Part shown: one piece after another, positions 51,915-62,737 of the stretch
How positions within the stretch are numbered: the stretch's first letter is position 1
How the letters are laid out: the number at the start of each line of letters is the position of its first letter
DNA from: Gracilaria gracilis
Lineage: Eukaryota > Rhodophyta > Florideophyceae > Gracilariales > Gracilariaceae
DNA: 64,000 nt
Direction: 5' to 3'
Assembly (NCBI GenBank): GCA_030374805.1
Contig: JARGSG010000028.1
Coordinates: 721,280 to 785,279 of the forward strand
The notes under the pieces: generated by a model
The model's database searches: none
Told to the model about the DNA's origin: nothing
Seen by the model: the letters and a program-made list of their open reading frames with translations, nothing else
Program-made: the position numbers and the translations under genes

Positions 51915-52380
51915 CGCCTCGGACGCCCAAATTGGTTGTTGTCTTATGCAGGAGCAAGAAAACGGCGACAAACTACCTATAGGGTACTGGAGCCGTGCTC
52001 TGCACGCTGCAGAGAAGAACTACACAACAACCGAAAAGGAATGTCTGGCAGTAGTCTGGAGCATGTTGATGCTCCGTCCCTACCTATATGGTGAAAGGTT
52101 CACGCTTCGAACCGACCATGATGCCCTACGGTGGATACTGGGTCTGGCCGACGCATCAGGCAGACTTGCCCGATGGCGGTTACGACTTTCAGAGTTCGAG
52201 TATGACGTACAGTACCGTCCAGGTATCAAGCACAATGTCGCAGACGCGATGTCTCGCATTACCACAGATGGTTTGGACACCGAGCCGGTAGAGGATGATA
52301 TCCCATGTTTTACCATCTCTACCAACCCTGATGGTGATACCTTAGAAGGTTACTGGACTCTACCCGAAGAGGAAACGTGA
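51904..52380 (+). pseudogene. RNase H of element B
   Basis: It starts at the first conserved strand, TDASDAQIGCCLMQEQENG, and runs through TTTEKECLAVVWSM (catalytic Glu), FTLRTDHDALRWIL (catalytic Asp) and HNVADAMSRI. It lies in a different frame from the RT piece because of the deletion that joins them at about 51903. It ends at TGA 52378-52380, and the same frame resumes immediately, leading into the integrase. A CGA-to-TGA change is the simplest reading. Confidence 0.85.
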
Positions 52381-52431
52381 TTTAGTGATGCCATCGCTCG
52401 GGAAATACTCGTCCTCGAGGAAACAGACGTC

Positions 52432-54123
52432 ATGCCAATTACCCGCGAGAAAGTCCTGAGAGAGCAAGCAAACGATGTTTATTGCCGCTCTCTCATGGAC
52501 CAAGTAGGTATGAAAGACTCGAACTTTGACGTCGACCGAAATGGTTTCCTGGTGAGGCGAGCTCCTATTGATGGTTCCCTTCAGAAGGTAGTGCCCAAGG
52601 TGCTGCGCCCTCGGGTGCTGTACCTAGCCCACTACCCAAGGCTATCAGGACACCCTGGAGGTACGAGAATGTACTACACCTTGAGGCAAGGGTACTACTG
52701 GCCTCATATGGCTAATGATATATATACCTTTGTAGGTCAATGTGAATCTTGCGTACGTACCCGTGGAGGTCTCCGGAAGCACAGGAAATACTTGAAGTTA
52801 TTCCCTGCAGCGGGTTCTCTCGAGTTCGTCGCAATATACCTTCTGGGTCCATTACCAAAAACCACAAGGGGATATCAGTACATCATCGTAATCAACGACA
52901 GGTTCTCGAAGCTCACGCGAGCGATACCCTTGAAGGACACGAAATCGACGACCCTCGCGGTGGCGTTCTTGAACAATTGGATCTACCCGTATGGTGCACC
53001 GCTTTATCTACTTACCGACAATGGTTCGAACTTAGCTTCGAATTTCTTTGAAGCTGTTTGTAACCTCTTGGGTAATAAACACTACTTCACTACTGCCTAT
53101 CATCCGCAAACGAATGGGCAAGTGGAGCGCTTTAACCGAACCCTGGTTTCCAGGCTGCGATATTATACGGAAGAACACCAAACTGGTTGGGACGAGCTCG
53201 TGCAGCCCTTAACATATGCATATAACCTTAAGGTTCATCGAGCGACGCAAACTATGCCGTTCGATCTGATACTGTCAAGACACCCACCAGGTATTGTTGT
53301 TGAAGGGGACCCATTAGGACAAGAAGCCGCCGGAGCGCTCACACCGTCCCAGGTCAAACGGAATACCCTTTTGAGGTTGAGGCGAGCTCTCAAGTATGCT
53401 GAGAGCAAGCTCACAGCATCCCAGAAGCAGTACAAGGGGGACTACGACCGAAAGGTAACCCAAGTGGTAACGGCTACGCCGGGTCAATATGTCTTTATTG
53501 ACCACCCCCCGAAAGGAGCTAAGCCACGACCAAGTGATGAAGCCGATGATGAAGCTATTGATAGAGATATCAATTCTAAGCTTCTTCCGAAATCATCGGG
53601 ACCTTTCAATGTAGTTCGGTCAACCGACCACACGGTGACGGTGAACCAAGATGGTGTAGAGAATACGATCTCTATTGACCGAATCACGGTTGCACCTCGA
53701 ACGGTTCAGTCCAGAAAAGAACGCGGGGAATCCGCGCGTGACCCACAAGCGGTTGCCCTGAGAACTCAGCCCCAAGAAGACGGGACACCCATCGAGGTTA
53801 ATGATGACGCACAGGGTGACGACCCAGACTACGTACCACCCGCAGGGATTACGGTTGCTCCTTCAGAGAAAATACCTACCCCTAGTGGTACTGATGCTCA
53901 TATAAACCGAAGTGGTAAAACGATACCATCTCAGGTCTCTAATGAGTTCCCAGTGGAACGCCTTGTAGGTCACTGCCGTACCCCAGATGGTCTGAAGTAC
54001 ACCGTACGTTGGTATGGCTGGGGCGCCGATGGTGACACCGCCGAGCCGTCCTCAGCCATACCACACCACTTCAGGGTAAGCTACTGGAACCGCAAGGGAG
54101 TGGACATGCCGAATGATGGGTAA
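52432..54123 (+). pseudogene. Integrase and chromodomain of element B
   Basis: 563 codons from ATG 52432; the frame is shared with the RNase H and is open back to TGA 52380. The HHCC zinc module reads HYPRLSGHPGG and CESC. Of the catalytic triad, the second Asp (LLTDNGSN) and the Glu (GQVERFNRT) are intact, but the first position is Tyr in EFVAIYLLGPL where Asp is expected (a one-base GAC-to-TAC change). The GPF-type C-terminal module (LLPKSSGPFNVVRSTDHTV) is followed by a disordered linker and a chromodomain (VERLVGHCRTPDGLKYTVRW). The last conserved aromatic stretch of the chromodomain is weaker (DGDTAEPSS, where Trp is expected). Confidence 0.88.
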
Positions 54124-55037
54124 ACCTTAGAGGTAATGCAGTTCCCTAAGGAAGGGGGAAAAGCATTGTAATGAGGAACATCAAAGTCGGTTCGGACGCT
54201 TACCGGGAAAATACAACCAGAAAGAAGACTTCCGCAAGGGTACGTCCAAGGAGTGGTAGCGCTAAAGACGGACGCACCGTTGTACGCGCGCCGTTGCACA
54301 CGCGCCATGCACGTGCGCGGCACGCGCGCGAATCCACACGGTGGAAACATTCAAAAAAAATTGTATCTTTTTTATTTAAAGAGGCATACGCGCGCTGCTC
54401 GTGGCGCGGTATGCAGAGTAACCGATTCGGTTTACACTATTGTGTGTAGGGAGCGAGCAACGGCATGGTCAAAATATCTAAGTATTTTGACCGTGCCGCG
54501 CTCCCGAATTGGCCATTCCCAGCCTCTGAAACCGCTTGGTTCTCGAGATACAGACCAAAAGGGTTTTCTGCGTTCTCATTACCATATGGAGGGGTAATTT
54601 TCCGGTCAAATATTTTGATTCGCCTTGCAAGTAACCTCCAGGGTGAAACACCCCACGTGCGCCCATGCATGGTGAGAGGCCATGCAGACCAATCCAGGTA
54701 CATTGCTGGCAACCGCGCGCAAGCGCGTGGCACGTCACCTCACCTCACGGGGAGGCAAAACCGCTCGCTGCCCCGCGCGGAGGCGAAGCCACGTACCATC
54801 ATGGTGAATCCATACTACGAGCACGCAAATGTAGCTCCAGATGGAACCAATTTACCTACAAGGAACTACGCTTCACCCACCGTGGTACGCTGGTCTAAGG
54901 AAGGGGGAGGGGAGTTATTTTCGCGTTTCCGCCTCGCAATGCCCCTCGATGGATATTGGAACCTAACATGGAAACACATAACTTTTAACTTTACTGAAAG
55001 AGCAATACCAACAGGGATGCAGAAGTGGTTACGACAA
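54124..55037. other. Region between pol and the convergent ORF of element B
   Basis: No gene is supported. It has an alternating CG/CA-rich block (about 54280-54335), an A run followed by a T-rich block (54350-54375), and a perfect hairpin at 54462-54497. It is absent from the shorter derivatives at 58511 and 62046, which join the LTR almost directly to the convergent ORF. Confidence 0.5.
54462..54497. terminator. Hairpin between converging transcription units
   Basis: GGTCAAAATA (54467-54476) and TATTTTGACC (54483-54492) are perfect complements with a 6-base loop, extended by GGCA and TGCC with one mismatch. The position, between the end of pol and the end of the minus-strand ORF, is where 3' ends of both units would fall. 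Terminator or processing function is inference. Confidence 0.35.
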
Positions 55038-56273
55038 TCAACCTGATGGGTGAGTGGCAAAGTGAGGCCCCGAGGAGCCTCCAGCTGAGGATCCCCGACC
55101 CGGAGCGGTGTTCTGATGGGCTCCCGGCCAAGGCTGGAAGAGATGAGCCTGGCCTGGAGCCTGGCTAGGCGCGCTACCATGACCCACGGGGGTACTAGTA
55201 GGCACGCTGACGCCTGGCATCACGTCGGCACCCATCGGAGGTGGCGCGCTCGACTGCGCAACCGACGGAGGTGCCGACGACCCGATATGGAGAGAAGCCT
55301 GCGGAGCGGCTAGAAGGCCGGGGTTCAGGCTAGCACCAAATAGGGGATCCTCCAAAGGGTTTGTAGGCGTCGGGCCAATGGCCGTCGCTAGGCCTGCCAC
55401 CTAGTTGGTAGCCATCTGGTAGAGCTCGACCTGGAAGCGGTTCCGGAACTCACCAATTTGGGAAAAGGATCGCATGTACTGCGCATGACGAGGCAGGATG
55501 CTTTCCAGAAGGGTAAGAGCTTCGACCACAGAGGTAGGACCCGCCCGCTGGAAGTTCTCCACACAGGCTTGGCGGACCCGAGCCATTAAACCTGAAATGG
55601 CCTGGGAGTCCACCTGAGAGGGGACAGGCGCCGCAGCCGCAGCCATGACACCCCCGAGGATAGCCCGCGGAGGCCCATCAACCCTTGTGGTACTAGGGAG
55701 AAGAGGAGTGACACCAGTATGGGCAGGCTTATCGCGTCCCTCTGGAGCGGGAGTAGGCGCTGAAGTGACCACAGGGGTAGCTGCTGGCGATTCCACCACG
55801 GTTGGGAATGGCTCGAGACTCCCTGGAGGTCCCTGATCGGTCGGAGCCCCGGGATAGCGCTGCTCCGCGCGGGATACAACCTTCCAGGACACCGGATCGA
55901 AAACCTCCCACCCCTGCTTGGCTCCCCACGGGAAACTCTCCACTTGGGTAAGCAACGATTCCAGCTGCTCAATAGAGTAGTCCGTACCTGCCTCAATGGT
56001 TCCGAGTCCCAGTAGGCGAATGTCGCGAATGACCCTCGGAGGAATGAAGAACATACGACCAGGAGGTTGCACACCGTCACGGTAAATCTCGGCTTCTCGA
56101 GAACGACAATCCCAGTCAATACCGTCACGGGCAGCTTGCAGAGCCAAGATGGCCACCAATACGGCCCATTCCGCGAGGGCAATCGACCAAATGAGGTAAT
56201 ACCGATCATGGTTACGGGTGATGTAGCTCCCGAAGTAAGCCAGTACCGGTGGGGTTGGGACGCTAAGCGACAT
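55038..56273 (-). pseudogene. Convergent accessory ORF, second part (element B)
   Basis: ATG 56273 starts a frame of 290 codons to TAG 55401-55403, and the same frame continues open to 55038. In the derivative at 62090-62698 the TAG position is CAG (Gln), so the stop is a lesion of this copy. The intact length is about 411 residues. Near the start is a hydrophobic stretch (YYLIWSIALAEWAVLVAILALQ) that could be a membrane helix. A GIDWDCR motif and an EVFDPVSWKVVSR segment follow, and then a Pro/Ala/Thr-rich linker. A helical stretch near residues 235-290 (about 55400-55570) and a low-complexity Pro/Ser/Gly tail complete it. Family unknown. It resembles the distal part of the ORF at 5059 in the DHYR/DRYY and DWD regions. 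Confidence 0.6.
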
Positions 56274-56297
56274 CGGTACCTCATAGGCATTCCACCA

Positions 56298-57452
56298 TTA
56301 AGGTCGGGCCACATACCAAGAGGTTCTTCCCTTATTAGGTTGTGAGAAGAACTCCACATTATGAAACCCATGCATGACGCGGTTGAAGCTGGACCGGGTG
56401 CGAATGCGAGCCTCGGTGGCAGCATCCACCCCCCACCTACGACGGTTAGCCCAATGGATGGTATTGTAAGGCCTATCGAAGCAAACCAAATGTGGTGAAC
56501 CCGGAAGGTACTGCTGCGGAAGGGAGTCGTACTGACAGATCTTCACAACCAGACGTCGGTAATAATGGAGCTCCGGTTCAATACGAACATACGGCAGATC
56601 GCTGAGATAAAGCGGGGGGATGAAATACCTCATTGATGTGTGTCGCTGGCGGCTGTCATAGCACTCCACCCGACCCTGACGATTTTGAGATTCCTTCTCC
56701 CGACGGTGGAGCGTTTGGGGGACGGAGCGGAGACGCTCGCAATCCCAACGAAACAAACCCAAGTAGGTATCCAAAGTCGGACGGCGCAAGACGCCGGGAA
56801 GCGATGTGTTCCCCGGCGCCACTGGCCAGTTCCGACGGTACAGCGTCGCTTGCGACACCATTCTTGGATCGACCCCGAAGGTACCATGTTGGGAAACGTT
56901 CCAGTCGGCCGTGGGGAACGGCTCCAAACCATAATAGGAAATACCACGAGGAATCTCGGGCTCGGGACCATACGGGTCCCGGATCCCTTCGTGAATCCCT
57001 TGAGGTTGGTTTGAGGAAGACGGAACCGGCTGGCTCCGAAAACCAGTTTGGATGCGGGAATGGTACAAAGCAGCACCCCGAGAACCAGACTTGGCAATGC
57101 CGCTTCCGCGGCCGCGCGAAGGCCCGGCACCCGACATGGTGTGATGAGTACCGTGAGGGAGTGGTTGAGACGGCGAGCGTTCGACCGCAGGGGTGAAGCG
57201 AATCGGCTTTTTATCCACAATGGGTGAGTCACTAGAGCTGATGCTCAAAACCTCCACCCGTTCGGGGCCCCATGCTGGTTCAACCATTAAGGTATCGGCA
57301 TTGGTCGCCGATGGCGCGCCGTCCCTTGAGGTTACCGCGTCCGATTGACCAACATGGGGAACCGACAATCGCCGTGTACCGCTACGGGTGCGAGCCCGCA
57401 CGCTGGTACCAGGGCTACCCATGTGGTTCAGATAAGGATCGGGGGTCACCAT
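56298..57452 (-). CDS. Convergent accessory ORF, first part (element B)
   Basis: ATG 57452 (the frame is open further upstream without ATG) runs 384 codons to TAA 56298-56300. After the stop the same frame leads into the second part, whose ATG is 24 bp downstream. The first 130 or so residues are disordered (Ser, Pro, Arg, Gly). The rest looks folded, with many Tyr, Trp and Arg residues and segments such as YFIPPLYLSDLPY and TIHWANRRRWGVD. The TAA is also present in the derivative at 59819, and the related ORF of element A has a stop at a comparable place, so two separate proteins or stop-codon readthrough are both possible. No known family is recognised. Transcription would start in or near the 3' LTR and run against pol. 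Confidence 0.55.
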   Translation of the reverse strand: MVTPDPYLNHMGSPGTSVRARTRSGTRRLSVPHVGQSDAVTSRDGAPSATNADTLMVEPAWGPERVEVLSISSSDSPIVDKKPIRFTPAVERSPSQPLPHGTHHTMSGAGPSRGRGSGIAKSGSRGAALYHSRIQTGFRSQPVPSSSNQPQGIHEGIRDPYGPEPEIPRGISYYGLEPFPTADWNVSQHGTFGVDPRMVSQATLYRRNWPVAPGNTSLPGVLRRPTLDTYLGLFRWDCERLRSVPQTLHRREKESQNRQGRVECYDSRQRHTSMRYFIPPLYLSDLPYVRIEPELHYYRRLVVKICQYDSLPQQYLPGSPHLVCFDRPYNTIHWANRRRWGVDAATEARIRTRSSFNRVMHGFHNVEFFSQPNKGRTSWYVARP

Positions 57453-57980
57453 AAACGGATTCAACCTTGTCGGTCGGACGAAAAGCCACGGTGGCGCGAG
57501 CCCGCGTAGACAAACCGCAAAGGGGTGCGAAGGCAACCAGAAGGGATAACGGTAGAACAACCTCGATGGAGTCAGCGGCAATGCCTCGAAGGGTTGGTAC
57601 TCGAACCTCGAAGGGACAGAGAGACACGCCGCAACCAAGTGGGCGCCAAAATCCTTCACGGTACAGTGCCCACACGAGCTCGAAGGCGCAACCCGCCACC
57701 CCCACTGGGTATACCGACACGGTAAAAGGGGGCAAGCCAGGCAGCCGAAAAGGTACAACCTTGGAGGTATGCAATGGGCGCGCGTCGCGCCCAAACCACA
57801 AATGGGAATGGATAGAGCCGCAACCGGTGATGACCAAGGTGGTGACCAGAGTGCGTTCGGCGATGCAAAGCCGACGCGACGCACGGCGCGAGATGGCACA
57901 AAGGCTGCGACAGGGACCAAATTGGTACGACGATGCCACCGACTTGGAGAAAGGATCTAGGAGCCACGAGGGCGTGGCTC

Positions 57981-57998
57981 AGGGTAGGAAGGGGGGTC
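57981..57998 (+). other. Polypurine tract of element B
   Basis: AGGGTAGGAAGGGGGGTC directly precedes the 3' LTR and would prime plus-strand DNA synthesis. The same tract, one G shorter, precedes the LTR at 61538 (61521-61537), and its complement follows the inverted LTR at 63252. Confidence 0.75.
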
Positions 57999-58510
57999 TG
58001 TAGTACAATGAGACCTCAATGGGTTGGTGCCAACGTGGGCCTACTGGTGCGCCTTGCTGGCTACACTGTACCCAATTGGTATTCTGTATTTTATAAATTT
58101 CTAATTTCTAATTTATAGTCTAGGATAGTTTAGCATTGCTGGCCCATGACAGTAGGTCATGGGCACAGCCGATGACGTCATGCACGCAGGGGAGATCGGC
58201 GTCGGTGCACCTTGTATATATTGTGGTGCACCTCGCCTTCCCCCTCGGGTATTGTAAAGTCAGGCACCACTAGGGCAGTAACTATACCATCTTGGTCACT
58301 TGCTACTCTTATTACTATTCAGGTTTTACCGCGCGTCGACGTCTACTACCGTACACCTACACGGTCTAGACTAGTTGCCCCGCCGTTTGCCCCTGCGGGT
58401 TTCAGGTGCCCTACTACCATATTGGTTGTGTGTTTTTCCCCTTTAGGTTTGAGCCCTCGCGCGCTCCCTCTACCAGGCGGACCCCACACCTTATCGGTAT
58501 TTGTACGACA
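57999..58510 (+). repeat. 3' LTR of element B, shared with the next derivative
   Basis: 512 bp, same ends as the 5' LTR, with CRE at 58173-58180 and the same TATA block. It serves as 3' LTR of element B and as 5' LTR of the derivative at 58511-61537. This is the configuration left by recombination between LTRs or by tandem insertion. Confidence 0.92.
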
Positions 58511-58554
58511 CAGGTGCAACGTGGCTCAAGCACAGACCCAAGTGGATACGACAA

Positions 58555-60988
58555 TCAACCTGATGGGTGAGTGGCAAAATGAGGCCCCGAGGAGCCTCCA
58601 GCTGAGGATCCCCGACCCGGAGTGGTGTTCTGATGGGCTCCTGGCCAAGACTGGAAGAGATGAGCCTGGCCTGGAGCCTGGCTAGGCGCGCTACCATGAC
58701 CCACGGGGGTACTAGTAGGCACGCTGACGCCTGGCATCACGGTCGGCACCCATTCGGAGGTGGCGCGCTCGACTGCGCAACCGACGGGAGGTGCCGACGA
58801 CCCGATGTGGAGAGAAGCCTGCGGAGCGGCTAGAAGGCCGGGGTTCAGGCTAGCACCAAATAGGGGATCCTCCAAAGGGTTTGTAGGCGTCGGGCCAATG
58901 GCCGTCGCTAGGCCCTGCCACCTGGTTGGTAGCCATCTGGTAGAGCTCGACCTGGAAGCGGTTCCGGAACTCACCAATTTGGGAAAAGGATCGCATGTAC
59001 TGCGCATGACGAGGCAGGATGCTTTCCAGAAGGGTAAGAGCTTCGACCACAGAGGTAGGACCCGCCCGCTGGAAGTTCTCCACACAGGCTTGGCGGACCC
59101 GAGCCATTAAACCTGAAATGGCCTGGGAGTCCACCTGAGAGGGGACAGGCGCCGCAGCCGCAGCCATGACACCCCCGAGGATAGCCCGCGGAGGCCCATC
59201 AACCCTTGTGGTACTAGGGAGAAGAGGAGTGACACCAGTATGGGCAGGCTTATCGCGTCCCTCTGGAGCGGGAGTAGGCGCTGAAGTGACCACAGGGGTA
59301 GCTGCTGGCGATTCCACCACGGTTGGGAATGGTTCGGGACTCCCTGGAGGTCCCTGATCGGTCGGAGCCCCGGGATAGCGCTGCTCCGCGCGGGATACAA
59401 CCTTCCAGGACACCGGATCGAAAACCTCCCACCCCTGCTTGGCTCCCCACGGGAAACTCTCCACTTGGGTAAGCAACGATTCCAGCTGCTCAATAGAGTA
59501 GTCCGTACCTGCCTCAATGGTTCCGAGTCCCAATAGGCGAATGTCGCGAATGACCTTCGGAGGAATGAAGAACATACGACCAGGAGGTTGCACACCGTCA
59601 CGGTAAATCTCGGCTTCTCGAGAACGACAATCCCAGTCAATACCGTCACGGGCAGCTTGCAGAGCCAAGATGGCCACCAATACGGCCCATTCCGCGAGGG
59701 CAATCGACCAAATGAGGTAATACCGATCATGGTTACGGGTGATGTAGCTCCCGAAGTAAGCCAGTACCGGTGGGGTTGGGACGCTAAGCGACATCGGTAC
59801 CTCATAGGCATTCCACCATTAAGGTCGGGGCCACATACCAAGAGGTTCTTCCCTTATTAGGTTGTGAGAAGAACTCCACATTATGGAACCCATGCATGAC
59901 GCGGTTGAAGGCTGGACCGGGTGCGAATGCGAGCCTCGGTGGCAGCATCCACCCCCCACCTACGACGGTTAGCCCAATGGATGGTATTGTAAGGCCTATC
60001 GAAGCAAACCAAATGTGGTGAACCCGGAAGGTACTGCTGCGGAAGGGAGTCGTACTGACAGATCTTCACAACCAGGACGTCGGTAATAATGGAGCTCCGG
60101 TTCAATACGAACTTACGGCAGATCGCTGAGATAAAGCGGGGGGATGAAATACCTCATTGAGTGTGTGTCGCTGGCGGCTGTCATAGCACTCCACCCGACC
60201 CTGACGATTTTGAGATTCCTTCTCCCGACGGTGGAGCGTTTGGGGGGACGGAGCGGAGACGCTCGCAATCCCAACGAAACAAACCCAAGTAGGGTATCCA
60301 AAGTCGGACGGCGCAAGACGCCGGGAAGCGATGTTGTGTTCCCCGGCGCCACTGGCCAGTTCCGACGGTAACAGCGTCGCTTGCGACCCCATTCTTGGAT
60401 CGACCCCGAAGGTACCATGTTGGGAAACGTTCCAGTCGGCCGTGGGGAACGGCTCCAAACCATAATAGGAAATACCACGAGGAATCTCGGGCTCGGGACC
60501 ATACGGGTCCCGGATCCCTTCGTGAATCCCTTGAGGTTGGTTTGAGGAAGACGGAACCGGCTGGCTCCGAAAACCAGTTTGGATGCGGGAATGGTACTAA
60601 GCAGCACCCCGAGAACCAGACTTGGCAATGCCGCTTCCGCGGCCGCGCGAAGGCCCGGCACCCGACATGGTGTGATGAGTACCGTGAGGGAGTGGTTGAG
60701 ACGGCGAGCGTTCGACCGCAGGGGTGAAGCGAATCGGCTTTTTTATCCACAATGGGTGAGTCACTAGAGCTGATGCTCAAAACCTCCACCCGTTCGGGGG
60801 CCCCATGCTGGTTCAACCATTAAGGTATCGGCATTGGTCGCCGATGGCGCGCCGTGCCCTTGAGGTTACCGCGTCCGATTGACCAACATGGGGAACCGAC
60901 AATCGCCGTGTACCCGCTACGGGTGCGAGCCCCGCACGCTGGTACCAGGGCTACCCATGTGGTTCAGATAAGTATCGGGGGTCACCAT
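58555..60988 (-). pseudogene. Convergent accessory ORF in the LTR derivative, frameshifted
   Basis: This copy parallels element B at a few percent divergence. The second part (59794 down to about 58910) keeps 300 codons in one frame, but a one-base insertion near 58915 throws the tail out of frame, and further single-base insertions break the first part (for example extra G near 59829 and extra bases near 60296 and 60370). The ATG equivalent to 57452 is at 60988. The TAA between the two parts is conserved (59819-59821). Confidence 0.7.
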
Positions 60989-61537
60989 AAACGGATTCAA
61001 CCTTGTCGGGTCGGACGAAAAAGCCACGGTGGCGCGAGCCCGCGTAGACAAACCGCAAAGGGGGTGCGAAGGCAACCAGGAAGGGATAACGGTAGAACAA
61101 CCTCGATGGAGTCAGCGGCAATGCCTCGAAGGGTTGGTACTCGAACCTCGAAGGGACAGAGAGACACGCCGCAACCAAGTGGGCGCCAAAATCCTTCACG
61201 GTACAGTGCCCACACGAGCTCGAAGGCGCAACCCGCCACCCCCACTGGGTATACCGACACGGTAAAAGGGGGCAAGCCAGGCAGCCGAAAAGGTACAACC
61301 TTGGAGGTATGCAATGGGCGCGCGTCGCGCCCAAACCACAAATGGGAATGGATAGAGCCGCAACCAGTGATGACCAAGGTGGTGACCAGAGGGAGTTCGG
61401 AGATGCAAAGCCGACGCGACGCACGGCGCGAGATGGCACAAAGGCTGCGACAGGGACCAAATTGGTACGACGATGCCACCGACTTGGAGAAAGGATCTAG
61501 GAGCCACGAAAGCGTGGCTCAGGGTAGGAAGGGGGTC

Positions 61538-62045
61538 TGTAGTACAATGAGACCTCAATGGGTTGGTGCCACGTGGGCCTACTGGTGCGCCTTGCTGGCT
61601 ACACTGTACCCAATTGGTATTCTGTATTTTATAATTTCTAATTTCTAATTTATAGTCTAGGATAGTTTAGCATTGCTGGCCCATGACAGTAGGTCATGGG
61701 CACAGCCGATGACGTCATGCCCGCAGGGGAGATCGGCGTCGGTGCACCTTGTATATATTGTGGTGCACCTCGCCTTCCCCCTCGGGTATTGTAAAGTCAG
61801 GCACCACTAGGGCAGTAACTATACCATCTTGGTCACTTGCTACTCTATTACTATTCAGGTTTTACCGCGCGTCGACGTCTACTACCGTACACCTACACGG
61901 TCTAGACTAGTTGCCCCGCCGTTTGCCCCTGCGGGTTTCAGGTGCCCTACTACCATATTGGTTGTGTGTTTTTCCCCTTTAGGTTGAGCCCTCGCGCGCT
62001 CCCTCTACCAGGCGGACCCCACACCTTATCGGTATTTGTACGACA
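61538..62045 (+). repeat. LTR, third copy
   Basis: 508 bp with the same ends, CRE and TATA block as the other copies. It is the 3' LTR of the derivative at 58511 and the 5' LTR of the fragment at 62046. Confidence 0.92.
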
Positions 62046-62737
62046 CAGGTGCAACGTGGCTCAAGCACAGACCCAAGTGGATACGACAATCAACCTGATG
62101 GGTGAGTGGCAAAATGAGGCCCCGAGGAGCCTCCAGCTGAGGATCCCCGACCCGGAGTGGTGTTCTGATGGGCTCCTGGCCAAGACTGGAAGAGATGAGC
62201 CTGGCCTGGAGCCTGGCTAGGCGCGCTACCATGACCCACGGGGGTACTAGTAGGCACGCTGACGCCTGGCATCACGTCGGCACCCATCGGAGGTGGCGCG
62301 CTCGACTGCGCAACCGACGGAGGTGCCGACGACCCGATGTGGAGAGAAGCCTGCGGAGCGGCTAGAAGGCCGGGGTTCAGGCTAGCACCAAATAGGGGAT
62401 CCTCCAAAGGGTTTGTAGGCGTCGGGCCAATGGCCGTCGCTAGGCCTGCCACCTGGTTGGTAGCCATCTGGTAGAGCTCGACCTGGAAGCGGTTCCGGAA
62501 CTCACCAATTTGGGAAAAGGATCGCATGTACTGCGCATGACGAGGCAGGATGCTTTCCAGAAGGGTAAGAGCTTCGACCACAGAGGTAGGACCCGCCCGC
62601 TGGAAGTTCTCCACACAGGCTTGGCGGACCCGAGCCATTAAACCTGAAATGGCCTGGGAGTCCACCTGAGAGGGGACAGGCGCCGCAGCCGCAGCCATGA
62701 CAACCCCGAGGATAGCCCGCGGAGGCCCATCAACCCT
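62046..62737 (-). pseudogene. Second derivative fragment with the end of the convergent ORF
   Basis: After the same 30-base joint as at 58511, the sequence repeats the convergent-ORF module up to the middle of its second part. The minus-strand frame 62698-62090 is continuous and shows the undamaged tail (Gln at the site where element B has TAG). At 62738 it is fused to an inverted LTR, with TTGT shared by both sides at the joint. Confidence 0.75.

Larger units (their letters stand above)
47399..58510 (+). mobile_element. Ty3/gypsy chromovirus-type element B, full length, inactivated
   Basis: Two LTRs (47399-47907 and 57999-58510) bound gag, pol (protease, RT, RNase H, integrase, chromodomain) and a convergent minus-strand ORF pair. 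A candidate primer-binding site follows the 5' LTR, and a polypurine tract (AGGGTAGGAAGGGGGG) precedes the 3' LTR. LTRs begin with TG and end with CA. Coding lesions are a TGA in gag, a deletion of about 380 bp in RT, a TGA between RNase H and integrase, and loss of the first integrase catalytic Asp. LTRs differ by few bases and small indels, so insertion is fairly recent. Target-site duplications cannot be read because the right LTR continues into another derivative. Confidence 0.92.
57999..62045 (+). mobile_element. LTR derivative carrying only the convergent ORF
   Basis: Two LTRs (57999-58510 and 61538-62045) enclose 3.03 kb that matches the convergent-ORF module of element B from about 55028 to its polypurine tract. 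Gag, pol and the 54124-55027 region are missing. The LTR is joined to the module through about 30 unrelated bases (caggtgcaacgtggctcaag and on), and the same joint recurs after the LTR at 62046, which shows it is a property of a derivative family and not a one-off deletion. LTRs and polypurine tract are intact, so mobilisation by a helper is possible. Confidence 0.8.

Noticed and set aside
57467-58003. A 178-codon plus-strand frame at the right end of element B
   Set aside because: It is antisense to the start of the convergent ORF and to its upstream open stretch. Its Arg/Gly/Thr-rich composition is typical of a shadow frame, and it is not kept intact in element A.
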